Part shown: positions 1 to 10,682 of the stretch, in pieces
Numbering within the stretch: position 1 is the stretch's first letter
How the letters are laid out: each line of letters opens with the position of its first letter
Assembly: GCF_026151205.1 (NCBI RefSeq)
Contig: NC_087079.1
Location: 3,428,730 to 3,492,729 of the forward strand
Reading direction: 5' to 3'
DNA from: Bolinopsis microptera
Lineage: Eukaryota; Ctenophora; Tentaculata; Lobata; Bolinopsidae
Length of the DNA stretch: 64,000 nt
The notes under the pieces: model-generated
What the model saw: the letters and a program-made list of their open reading frames with translations, nothing else
Told to the model about the DNA's origin: nothing
The model's database searches: none
Translations under genes and position numbers: made by a program

Positions 1-606
1 CCGTCTTAATAATAATACCTGTCATTGATAATAATACCTGTCATTATTAATAATACCCATTATTAATAATAATAATACCCGTCATTAATAATAATAATAC
101 CCGTCATTAATAATAATACCCGTCATTAATAATAATAATACCTGTCATTAATAATAATACCCGTCATTAATAATGATACCCGTCTTAATAATAATACCCG
201 TCATTGATAATAATACCTGTCATTATTAATAATACCCATTATTAATAATAATAATACCCGTCATTAATAATAATAATACCCGTCATTAATAATAATACCC
301 GTCATTAATAATAATACCCGTCATTAATAATAATAATACCCGTCATTAATAATAATACCCGTTATTAATAATGATACCCGTCTTAATATTAATACCCGTC
401 ATTGATAATAATACCCGTCATTATTAATAATACCCATTATTAATAATAATAATACCCGTCATTAATAATGATACCCGTCGTAATAATAATACCCGTCATT
501 GATATCAATACCCGTCATTATTAATAATACCCATTATTAATAATAATAATACCCGTCATTAATAATAATAATACCCGTCATTAATAATAATACCCGTCAT
601 TAATAA
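1..606. repeat. AT-rich minisatellite
   Basis: A tandem array of roughly 18-21 bp units of the form ATTAATAATAATACCCGTC, with variants such as GATAATAATACCTGTC, fills the start of the window and ends near 606. Longer blocks are themselves repeated, since the CCCATTATTAATAATAATAATACCC segment recurs about every 185-260 bp. The left boundary lies outside the window. Nothing coding is visible. Confidence 0.9.
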
Positions 607-1301
607 TGGCACATTATAACTTAACTGTGGCCCACTCTAATCTGGTAAGATCGAGACACGATAAGATCACAAAAGTACTTCCCTGCAGTTTCTTCGCGTT
701 TAAATCGTAAATTCGCGCGCAAAAATTACACTGGCGCGCCTTCCATTAATGATGCATTAGACGCATACATTATTAGCAGCGAGTGTGTTGAACGAACAGT
801 CACTCGCGCCGCGCGCAATGCAACAACGACTAATTTCAAATTATATTTCAATATTAATTTAAACTTCAGTTTTGCAAATTTGGCAATAATTGTTATTTAA
901 ATATACAAGTGGTCATTTCATAAACGATTATATTGTTTTATTTAATGGAGCCGACTGTTTGTAATTAATGATTCACGGTAGTTTGTTCTATTTGCTTTTG
1001 ACAAATATTACGCGTTCAGTATTGATAATTATGGTATTGGCATGATTAATATATTAATATAATTCTTACGCTACACTAGTATATATGGTAGACTAAATAA
1101 AGTTTTGGTCACTAACATTGATTGGAAAAATTCCAAAAAATTGAAATAAGACATTTGAAATTTTATTTTTAAATGTAATTCTAGTCAAGTAGTCAAGCCG
1201 TGCATCCAAGCTTTATCCAAATTGCAAACTTTGTAAATGTTTGCGGAGTAAATATTTTCGTTTTGAGTATCGAAACTGAGTTTAAGGTAACCACTACCAG
1301 T

Positions 1302-1425
1302 ATGTCGAGTCATGCAATGCACTTAAGCTGGTATCTTTCATTAACATTGTTCAATTGCAATTGGATACCGCTGGCACTCGCTGACTTTAAAAAATGTTCA
1401 ACCAACTCGCAACCAGAAAATAGAG
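1302..1425 (+). CDS. Possible signal-peptide first exon of an unidentified secreted or membrane protein
   Basis: An ATG at 1302 opens 41 codons beginning MSSHAMHLSWYLSLTLFNC, followed by a hydrophobic stretch to about residue 27 (IPLALA) and then a polar segment. That is the layout of a secretory signal peptide with a plausible cleavage after LALA. The exon ends at AGAG followed by GTAAGA, a good splice donor, in phase 1. I could not find a convincing downstream exon. Acceptors near 1523, 1571 and 1750 all lead to stops within five codons, so the gene is either broken, very short or continues far downstream. It is a gene model on composition alone and could be chance. Confidence 0.28.
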
Positions 1426-3268
1426 GTAAGACCTTTCGTCTAGACACTTGATGATATTTGTTGTAGCTATCTCCTTTGATACGTGATAATAACAATCTTT
1501 CATTCATCGAATAATTTTTGCAGTGAAGACAGGGTAACTACTCGATTATTATTTTTGTCCAGGTGAATTGATCTGAAAAAGAATGCCGTCCAGGATGCAT
1601 CATTCTCAAAATATGGTTGCTAAAATATGGACTTATGATCTACGGCAGTGGTAAGGGCTCCTAATTTGCTCATGAAACATGACCCGTTCAAATCAAAACA
1701 GAAGTCTGCTGTGTAATTATACTATATATCAATGAATAATATTTTTCAGAATGTGATGAAGAGTAGTGGAAATATTTTCTTCTCAAGATGAACTACATTC
1801 TGACGTCATGGGATATAGATAATAATACAACAGTTCTGTTCGCCCTCTCCGATCCCTTTGGCTAGGTGAGTTAGTTTAATCTGAGTACAGAGTATTAAAT
1901 TGTGGGCGATTGTACTATTAATAATAATAATTCTATACAGTTTCATAATTGAAACAATTATGGCCCCTTATTGTGGGCAGAGTATGTGTCTTTGTTGATA
2001 TGTCCTGGTATAAACTTATCTGAGTGACTGCATTAAAATAATTTTTTGTAATTGCAATTGTACTAGAAACTAGTCGAAAGCATTCAAAATGTAATATCAG
2101 CTATAATATCCATGTAATCAAATTGAGGAAGCATAAGAGCGTTTAAAAATATTTTTCTATATTTCTGTGGAAGTAGTTTTTTAAAACCTATATAATGCTC
2201 CTATTCTCCGATCCTAGTAACATGATCTTACATAATCAATATGGTCCTGAAAGTTTGATAGGTTGTCTATCACCAGACCTAGGTATTTCTGGGATTTGGT
2301 TTCTTCTATGTGAAGACTGCCATCTTCCAAATCAAGAGGGATTGACAGTTTATCAAGATTAGTACATTTGTCGAATACCATGAATGAGGATTTTGAAACA
2401 TTTCGTCTCAGCTTGTTAATTCTAAGCCATTCATATATGACATCTTTATACTACTTCTACTACATTGTCAGACGAGCCTCAAGTGATATTATCAAAATAT
2501 AGTGCACTGTCATCTGCAAATAATAAGCCTGTTCTGCTAATCACTAATCTATTGTTATGTAGTAAATTGACATAAATTTGTAAAATAGATACATGAGATC
2601 ACAACTCAATATAGGATGATAATCATTAATCTTTTTGATGAATAGCATTAAACTTTTCCTTGATAATAGATAAAATAGTCAGATTTTCCTTTTACGGGAT
2701 AGTTAAGTAACAGTTCATTATTCATATGCAATGATTGATCAATACCTAAATATTCTTAGGAAATATATGAAATTAGTCTTTGTTAGCCTTTTTATTTCTT
2801 GACGGTTTCAATGGCTGCTTTCTCTTAGAGTGTTAGGTTGAGTTAGGTGGGCCTGATCTGTCTTTGACTGTGTTGCAACAGATCAGTTTTGGCAGACACA
2901 ATAAGCATAGCTAAGCACACCTTTCTTTGAGAATTTACATCTCCCGCCACATCTGTTGTCGATATCTTTGTTCTTACAGAAACATGTGACCAACATATTG
3001 GACTGGTCTTTGACGAAAGTCGAAAGACCAGTAATCTGGGGATGTGGCCCTTTGGGGATGTGTCGTCTTAGCCAGTGCAATGTTGGTGGCAAGTCAAATA
3101 TATAATCATTATTTCTTTATTGATAGGCTCTTAACATGTCAAATGTGACAAACTCTGTTGTAAGCTTGAAAAACTTTCACCAAGTATTCCTCAAATTTCT
3201 TGATCTGAGCTTCATTTAGTTCTCCTCAAAGCCTGTATGTATATTGTGCTTGTATACATTGGTAAAAA
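1426..3268. other. Intergenic or intronic stretch with no recognised gene
   Basis: AT-rich unique-looking sequence. Small open frames at 1310-1507 and 2883-3092 have no domain, no supporting splice context and no codon bias. An exon-like segment at 1790-1866 ends in TAG directly before GTGAGT and resembles the end of the candidate exon at 4708-4789, which may mean an old local duplication. Confidence 0.5.
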
Positions 3269-3269
3269 T

Positions 3270-3780
3270 GGGGTCTGACCTAATTATAACTCAAAAACCT
3301 GAAGTCTGTAGACATTAAAATCGTGCTCTACCTCACTCAATATGATGATTCTGACCATTTTTATGGCCAAGATGAGCGCTTAGCTAACATTAGAAGCTGA
3401 GATATCTTGTAATAAATAAATTAACTACTACTCGCAAGAGCCTAAAATTACGTTTTTATCTTATAACTCCACAACTTAAGGTCTGTAGACTTTAAAACCA
3501 TGATCTATCCCACTCAATGTGATGATTCTGACCATTTGTATGCCCAAGATGAGCCCTTCACTCTAATCAGAAGCTGAGATATCATGAAATAAGTGTGATA
3601 ATTGTTACTCGCGAGAGCGTACGCGTAGAAGGGCGTGGTCACATAACTCATCAACCTTAAGCGTGAGGACTTTGAAACCAGGTTCTACCCCCTTAATGTG
3701 ATGATTCTGATCATTTTCATACCCATGTTGCATTGATCCTCTTTCTCCAATCAGAAATTGAGATATTTGGGTTTATATAT
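3270..3780. repeat. Three diverged ~180-bp tandem repeats
   Basis: Three consecutive units share landmarks such as AACTCxxxAACCTxAAGxCTG, GACTTTxAAACCA, TGATGATTCTGACCATTT and AGAAGCTGAGATAT, at about 3298, 3474 and 3655, a spacing of about 176-181 bp. Related single units appear at about 20225-20420 and 21280-21420, so this is a dispersed satellite-like family. Interior phrases CTCGCGAGAGCGT and GGCGTGGTC recur. No coding capacity. Confidence 0.75.
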
Positions 3781-4707
3781 TGCCAAGCCAAATTTTATCC
3801 TTAGCGGTCCCTTGAGCCGTTCCAGGTCTCTCGGGCGGAAAAATATTCTCAGATCCTTGATTATTCCTGTATCTAAACTGATGGTTGGTGAGCAGTTTAT
3901 TTGTTTCTCCAGTATAATTAGTATCAGACGCAAAATAGTCGTCATCTTCTCTGCCTCGAGTATAACTCTGGTTATAATTAAACTCAGTTCGTTGTTTTGC
4001 GAAGGCTTCAGCGTCTTAAATTTTAAAAGCTTTATCGTCTTTAATTCATCGCAACCCGTCTTTAAATTTGCTGGTAGAAGTAAGGTCAGTGTGAGAAATG
4101 TGCTTTATTAACAGTGATGTTAGTTCACCATTTTCTCAAGTAAGTCTTTAAGTTCATTACCGAAGGTTTCCTATTAACAATCTACTCTGCCGTTATTTAT
4201 ATTTATGGGCCATTATTTGTGAGCCCCAAGTGTTTTGGTCCCTCATTCCTGCCACTTCAGCATTGCCTACTGTAAAGTAGAAATTTTTCTAAGACAATAT
4301 AGAAACTGACCTTGTCTCACTGAATTTCCCTAAATTCAACCACTTGCACTTGCCATAATAAAAATACTAACAACCAAATAAAGTTTTTTAAATAATTATA
4401 TACAATCACCAACGAACATTTCCTCAAGTTTACCTCTAGTTAACTAATTCGTGGTTTAAGCTCTTATTTTATTTAGGGTATTTATGATTAAAAGAATGTA
4501 AAATAAAACTTATTGTTTCATTGTATTATTAAATAGCTCTGCTCCGATATTAAACTTGCGCCTAATTTACATCTAGTTCTTCCCAAGCTTGTTTCTTTGA
4601 TTGAAGGCAAGTTAGTTTAATAACCCAATAAGATACTAGATTTTATTAAGCGCCATTATTTCGAATCTAATGAGTTTAAATTAATCCTTTCCTTACATGG
4701 TTCTCAG

Positions 4708-6682
4708 GTTATAAATGGTAGTACAGTGTATGGCGACACATTCTGGCGGTATTGGAATACTCCAACAGTTCTTGCTGTCTCCCTCTTGGGTGAGTTATTA
4801 CTTATTACACAATACACATGTAGGAAACAAGGATACTGAAGTGATAATAACCGTATTGAATACACAATAGCAATATTTTTGAGATAGTTGAGTGTTAAAA
4901 GTGCAAAGAATCACCGGTTAAATGTGGAGTTACGATGCAATTATCACACACAGGGTTAATTCTGACTAAGTATTTTAGAATGATGAATGTTATATGAATA
5001 TCAACGGAATGATTGTAACAATGAACTCTATCAATCACAATTATATCATGCTAACTAATATTTAGAGAATTTAGATGGTTAAGGGTGCCATAATGAGTCA
5101 AAAGTCACATAAATGAGCATGTATTGAAATTATGCTGTATCAGGGGAATGTATCACTTTTTGGCTCTATATCAGGTTGGTATTCATAGTAAATCTGCAGT
5201 AATTTGTTGTGACACTTGTTTATGGTCATGGAGAAGTTCGTTATTAGAGTAATAGTGGAATCAATAATCACAAAACACTGATTTTAAACGGAGTAAACTA
5301 GGCAAGTACTTCAGTTCATCCATTGCGCTTCTTTTCAGCTGTTCAAAATAGGAACCACCATTAAGGGTTACACTTGTCCTAGATCAGAGATGCAGTGATT
5401 CACTAACTTGGTTTGAGTGGTGCTATAGGACCAATATTAACTCTTTCCGACCAATTTTGAACTGTTCTGAGCACTTTTAGGAAAATATTCATTTTAGTTC
5501 ATTTCGGTTCATTCCATGAACCTGGTTAATTTTACGCGACTTCAGATGACTAATAAGCCTAGCTTGTAACTACATCTATCTTAGAAAACCGAATGGAGGC
5601 TTAACTGATTACTTCCCAGCACTCCGATACAGCCAACACTCCGATGTCCCAATGTCCCAAATTGATGGATTTATCTTCTGAAACTAGCAAATTTCTCAAT
5701 TTCGTGTTGAAAATAAATTTTTTTAGCCACACTTTGACAGAAAGGCTGGCGCGAGCGCGCCATTTACATGTACAACTGCACACGCGCGTTCGCTTGATCA
5801 AATCTAGACAGAGCATCTTAACCCCCCGTATGCTATTTATGTTCCCGGGTAGGTGGTACATGTTTAAGTGGTTGAATAACTAGTACCTGTCCCAAAGCAT
5901 CACTAAAATCAAGTTTGAACCTCTCAACCCACTCAGGCCACTCCTAGGAGCCACGCCCATCCCAAAATAGCTGAAATCCAGGTCAAATCAAGCCTGAGCA
6001 TCTTGACTCCCGTATGCGATTTATGTTCCGGGGTAGGTGGCACATGTTTAGGTGGTTAAATAGTTAGTACCTGTCCCAAACCATCATAAAAACCAAGTTT
6101 CGATCTCACAACCCACTCTGTCCACTCCTAGGAGCCACGCCCATCCCAAAATAGCTGAAATCCAGGTCAAATCAAAACTGAGCATCTTGACTCCCGTATG
6201 CGATTTATGTTCCGGGGTAGGTGGCATATGTTAAGGTGGTTAAATAATTAGTACCTGTCCAAAACCATCATAAAAACCAAGTTTCGATCTCACAACCCAC
6301 TCAGGCCACTCCTAGGAGCCACGCCCATCATGAAATAGCTGAAATCCAGGTCAAATCAAGACTGAGCATCTTTACCCCAATATGCGATTTATGTTCCGGG
6401 GTAGGTGGCATATGTTTAGGTGGTTAAATAGTTAGTACATGTCCCAAACCATCATAAAAACCAAGTTTTGACTTCTCAACCCACTAAGGCCGGAAGCGAC
6501 GCCCATCCCAAAATTACTGAAATCAGGTAATCAAGGTTAAATCAAAATAGCTAAAATCTGGAAACCCCTGTACTAATCATTTTAATATGAGACTTTATAA
6601 GACAATTCAATTTCTTTCAGGGAGTTGCAGTCAAGTTGTACCAAGGATTTTCTACGATGAGATGAGAATACCTTACCTCTGA
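4708..6682 (+). CDS. Possible last two exons of an unidentified gene
   Basis: Segment 4708-4789 follows TTCTCAG and precedes GTGAGT. It reads VINGSTVYGDTFWRYWNTP and on to a short hydrophobic run. It joins in phase 1 to 6621-6682 (after TTTCTTTCAG), giving LLGSCSQVVPRIFYDEMR and a stop at 6680-6682. Both splice contexts are good and both frames are open, but the exons are short and the upstream phase (0) does not match the signal-peptide candidate at 1302-1425. The phrase FWRYWNTP faintly recalls MBOAT/DGAT acyltransferases, which I do not regard as enough for a call. The 184-bp tandem repeats lie inside the proposed intron. Confidence 0.18.
5800..6530. repeat. Four-copy 184-bp tandem repeat
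   Basis: The landmark GTAGGTGG recurs at 5849, 6033, 6217 and 6401, exactly 184 bp apart. Each unit also carries CCACTCCTAGGAGCCACGCCCATC, CTGAAATCCAGGTCAAATCAA and TATGxxATTTATGTTCC. The last unit decays after about 6500. The inner units are more alike than the outer ones, as expected of unequal exchange. No gene content is seen. Confidence 0.9.
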
Positions 6683-7596
6683 TATTCTCTGATATCATAT
6701 CAAAATGTTAATCTGTTTTTATGTGAGACAATGTTTTATTTTTCAAAGAATGCGTTTATTTGTAAAGTACAAAATGAATTACAATTAGTAAAATGTTATC
6801 TCCATATGGTTGCTTCTAACTAGTTATCCTACGGTTAACCATTTTTTATTGTATTATCACTAGAAAGTTGTTTAAATACTTGTTTCGGATAAGAAAATGT
6901 GAATTTGGGTCAGGGTCGGATTCGAACTCTAGTGATCATGTGAAGATATTACGCTTAGCGAACTTAGCTGTTAAGTAGATGAAGCAAATACAATTTTAAC
7001 TATCACATTAACGTGCACGCGCATTCCCTACGCAAAGTTATTCTATGACGGTGCACATTTTTAGCCATTTTGGGGCCACTGCGCGGCACGAAAGCTCTAA
7101 ACCTTCATAACTCTGTCCAGGAACAGACCCCAGAGCTGATTAATGTTGCGATGTCCGAGTCTGAGTGTGTACTTTAAGATGTTATATGATTTGTCATACC
7201 TGCGTTCACACAGTGGCATCGCAAATGGGTATAGTCGCGAACGCAAAGAAACCGCAGGGTTATACTGTGAGCAATGAACATTGAACATGACGTAATAATC
7301 AAGTTACATCCAATATAGCTTCCACATGGAACTTGATATCACACTAATTACAAGGACGCCGCCGGTAACATTACGTAATATGCTTACTTTCATTGTGTGT
7401 GCCCCACTTTTTCCCAAAATGGCTATTGAAAAATGCATCATATACTACTTATACGTCGCTAATTGGTGACCTCTTGGGGGCTAGATCAGTTTCCTTACCC
7501 AAAGTCTCCCAGTGGCCGCATGCAGCGCGCGAGGGTTGCTTGCGGAGATGTGATACAATCTCAATATAGCAGCAAAATGTTTATTATATATATAAA
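6683..7596. other. Non-coding stretch without a recognised gene
   Basis: No gene or RNA recognised. A B-box-like GGATTCGAACT lies at about 6927 (minus strand AGTTCGAATCC) but no tRNA fold can be drawn around it. The stretch 7097-7288 has a minus-strand open frame without domains. Confidence 0.5.
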
Positions 7597-8476
7597 TGTG
7601 TATATAATAAATAGTTGTCGTTTGGTTTCCCAAAGAGAGTGCTCGACTGCAGTTAAGCAGGAGCATTATAATTCGAACAATTGAAACAAATCAAATTGGC
7701 GGGCAAACGATCCGTTTCATGATATGTATAAAAAACAATACCAATCATCGGTGCCAAATAGAATTATGAATTGTAGCGCTATGACATGTTGCTCCTTTAT
7801 AAAATAATTTGTATCGATCATGAAACATTTTCAAAATTATCAAAATATACAACATTTCCAAAAAACAGTTTATTGTGTCCGTCCAAATTTTAAAATTGTC
7901 TATGAAGTAAGGTAGTAAGATATCTTTGGCTTTTAAAGTTGTAAACTGCGTTGGTCTTCGTGTAGTGGTAGAGGAAAATTCTAATAATAATGCTCCTGCT
8001 TAACTGCAGTCGAGCACTCTCTTTGAGAAACCAAACAACAACTATTTATTAGCTATGCTCCTTCGACTCGTCGTTGTTGAGCACTCTCGTTTGATAACCA
8101 GAATCAACAATTAACTCTCAAATACGGATCCTAATTTTACCAGCATCACGGAACTCAGTAAAGAATTTTCCTCTACCACTACACGAAGACCAACGCAGTT
8201 TACAACTTTAAAAGCCAAAGATATCTTACTACCTTACTTCATAGACAATTTTAAAATTTGGACGGACACAATAAACTGTTTTTTTGGAAATTTTGTAAAT
8301 TTTGATAATTTTGAAAATGTTTCATGATCGATAAAAATTATTTTATAAAGGAGCAACATGTCATAGCGCTACAATTCATTATTCTATTTGGCACTGATGA
8401 TTGGTATTGTTTTTTATACATATCATGAAACGGATCGTTTGCCCGCCAATTTGATTTGTTTCAATTGTTCGAATTA
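7597..8476. mobile_element. Foldback element with interleaved inverted repeats
   Basis: Two pairs of inverted repeats cross each other here. Arm R (about 7669-7980, containing CAAATTGGCGGGCAAACGAT and GCAACATGTC-like text in complement) returns inverted at about 8161-8474 with only scattered mismatches. Segment F (about 7600-7668, containing GAGTGCTCGACTGCAGTTAA) returns inverted at about 7985-8054, inside the loop between the R arms. The order is therefore F, R, F-prime, spacer, R-prime. A lone copy of part of R lies at 29022-29155, so R belongs to a dispersed family. No open frame of any size is present. Read as a non-autonomous foldback or MITE element. Confidence 0.75.
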
Positions 8477-8477
8477 A

Positions 8478-9839
8478 GGGGGGGGGGGTTCACCCTGATT
8501 TTTTTGTGAAACTTGGTTTCGAGATAGCAGTTGACCAACAAACTAGGACCAGTGACCGAACTTTTGAGGGGGTCCCGGACCCCAACCGCCAAACGGTGCC
8601 CGCGGGACAGCCACGCCCATATTTGGTCCAAATTAGGCCCAATTTAGCCAAATACCCTGAACATGCCCAAAATCCAGATTTTAGGTGCTCTACTTGTAGC
8701 TAGTGGTTCCTTGAGCTCGTATATCAATTTTCATCAAGATCGGACAAAAAATGACTGAGTTATGAGCAAAAAACCATATGACCATATTTGGGCATACGCA
8801 CCAAATTTGATCGATTTTGGCCCATAAATTGGTCAAATTTCAACATTTTTGAATGAAACCAACTTTATATGGAAGGTAAGCCTATACTACACATTATCTA
8901 TGATTATCAGCTCAGTATCTACCTAATTGTGGATTCTATGTTCAAATAATCGCAAAAAATGAACAAAATTGCCCATATCTCAGTTCGCGATATTTGCAAA
9001 ACTGACTTCGCTCAAAACAATAGAACTCAATAGGGTTTCAAAATTTTTTCATGAAATTTTCAGAATCAACGTAGAATTGTCTCATGACCTTAAGTTTTGG
9101 GACAGAATTTTGAGTTAGGCCTTTAAAAATATTTGGCGGCCAAATTCCAAAATTTACACTGCTAAATTTAGAATTTGGCCGCCAAATTTTTTTAAAGGCC
9201 TAACTCAAAATTCTGTCCCAAAACTTAAGGTCATGAGACAATTCTACGTTGATTCTGAAAATTTCATGAAAAAATTTTGAAACCCTATTGAGTTCTATTG
9301 TTTTGAGCGAAGTCAGTTTTGCAAATATCGCGAACTGAGATATGGGCAATTTTGTTCATTTTTTGCGATTATTTGAACATAGAATCCACAATTAGGTAGA
9401 TACTGAGCTGATAATCATAGATAATGTGTAGTATAGGCTTACCTTCCATATAAAGTTGGTTTCATTCAAAAATGTTGAAATTTGACCAATTTATGGGCCA
9501 AAATCGATCAAATTTGGTGCGTATGCCCAAATATGGTCATATGGTTTTTTGCTCATAACTCAGTCATTTTTTGTCCGATCTTGATGAAAATTGATATACG
9601 AGCTCAAGGAACCACTAGCTACAAGTAGAGCACCTAAAATCTGGATTTTGGGCATGTTCAGGGTATTTGGCTAAATTGGGCCTAATTTGGACCAAATATG
9701 GGCGTGGCTGTCCCGCGGGCACCGTTTGGCGGTTGGGGTCCGGGACCCCCTCAAAAGTTCGGTCACTGGTCCTAGTTTGTTGGTCAACTGCTATCTCGAA
9801 ACCAAGTTTCACAAAAAAATCAGGGTGAACCCCCCCCCC
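8478..9839. mobile_element. 1362-bp near-perfect hairpin element with TTAA duplication
   Basis: The whole element is one inverted repeat: arms of about 680 bp meet at a short spacer (CACTGC region, centre about 9158). Its ends are runs of G (8478-8488) and C (9830-9839) next to TTCACCCTGA and its complement. The element is flanked on both sides by TTAA (8474-8477 and 9840-9843), the target-site duplication typical of piggyBac-type transposons. Both arms give the same 65-codon shadow frame, a consequence of the symmetry, and no transposase is encoded. The left end abuts the end of the foldback element at 7597-8476, and the right end lies about 50 bp inside the intron after the last visible exon of the protease gene. 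Confidence 0.88.
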
Positions 9840-9900
9840 TTAAATGTGTATATATATATATATTAAAGTTTATCTTCCTATTAATTATGTTACGACTCAC

Positions 9901-10682
9901 CATAGTTACAGTCATTTTCCGCAGTAGATCCAGCAGACGAAATCTTGTCACCAGGGCAACTAGTACAAAAGGAAGCTCCAGCGCCACTGAAAGTGTTCTC
10001 TTTGCATTGCTGACATCCACTGCCTGTCATGTAGTTTCCAGCCGTGCATGGTGCTGAAAAAGTTGTTTTGTGCTTCCATTAAAAAATTTTCGTTAAATCA
10101 ATTTGGACCTGACTTAAATTTCATTATAAACCATAGCGTAGGTCGGGCTCACAATACGATTCTTTAACATTGTTCGTAAATCTTGAGTGGATTTTAATCT
10201 TGATATTAATTATGTTGTGACTCACCATAATAACAGTAATTTTCTGAAGTAGATCCGGCGAGCGAAATCTTATTGCCAGAGCAACTAGTGCATGAAGAAG
10301 CTCCAGCGCCACTGAAAGTATTCTCTCTGCATTCTTGGCATCCACTGTCTGTCATGTAGCTTCCAGACGTGCATGGAGCTGTAAAACAAATCGAATATTC
10401 ACACTTTCGTGGACGATGAAAGATGTTGTATGAATGTGACAGGAGATTATTTGAAATCTGAGAAAGCGTTTCGTTTTTCTTTGCGCAAAATTAGCTTTTA
10501 AAACATCAATAAAATTAAAGTTTTCTTACCATAATAACAAGCATTTTCTGAAATAGATCCAACAGGTGATACCTTTCCATCAGGACAACTTGTGCAAGAA
10601 GATGCTCCAGCATCACTGAAAGTGTTCTCTTCGCATTCCTCGCATCCACTATCTGTCGAGTAGCTTCCAGCCGAGCATAGAC
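9901..10682 (-). CDS. Part of the modular protease: three GCC2/GCC3-like cysteine-rich repeats
   Basis: Exons 10530-10682, 10226-10378 and 9901-10053 are each exactly 153 nt, phase 1 at both ends, and encode near-identical 51-residue repeats: GxxCxxGxYxTDSGCxxC, ENTFSxAGASSCTSC and a Cys-Tyr-Tyr end. This is the GCC2/GCC3 (ephrin-receptor-like, TNFR-like) cysteine pattern seen in extracellular mosaic proteins. The second and third exons are closer to each other than to the first, pointing to stepwise exon duplication. The last exon ends at GTGAGT, and the TTAA-flanked hairpin element starts about 50 bp into the following intron. Confidence 0.87.

Noticed and set aside
1523-1770. Candidate second exons for the signal-peptide exon at 1302
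   Set aside because: Every acceptor tried in phase 1 reaches a stop within five codons; I could not support a continued protein.
3758-4111. 117-codon plus-strand frame
   Set aside because: Starts inside the diverged tandem repeats, has no domain and looks compositionally like non-coding DNA.
6900-6980. tRNA-like B box (AGTTCGAATCC on the minus strand)
   Set aside because: No 7-bp acceptor stem or T stem can be formed around it and no A box stands at the right distance. It is at most a tRNA-derived SINE relic.
8506-9812. Two identical 65-codon frames on opposite strands
   Set aside because: Both are the same arm of the hairpin element read outward. Identity follows from the palindrome, not from coding constraint.
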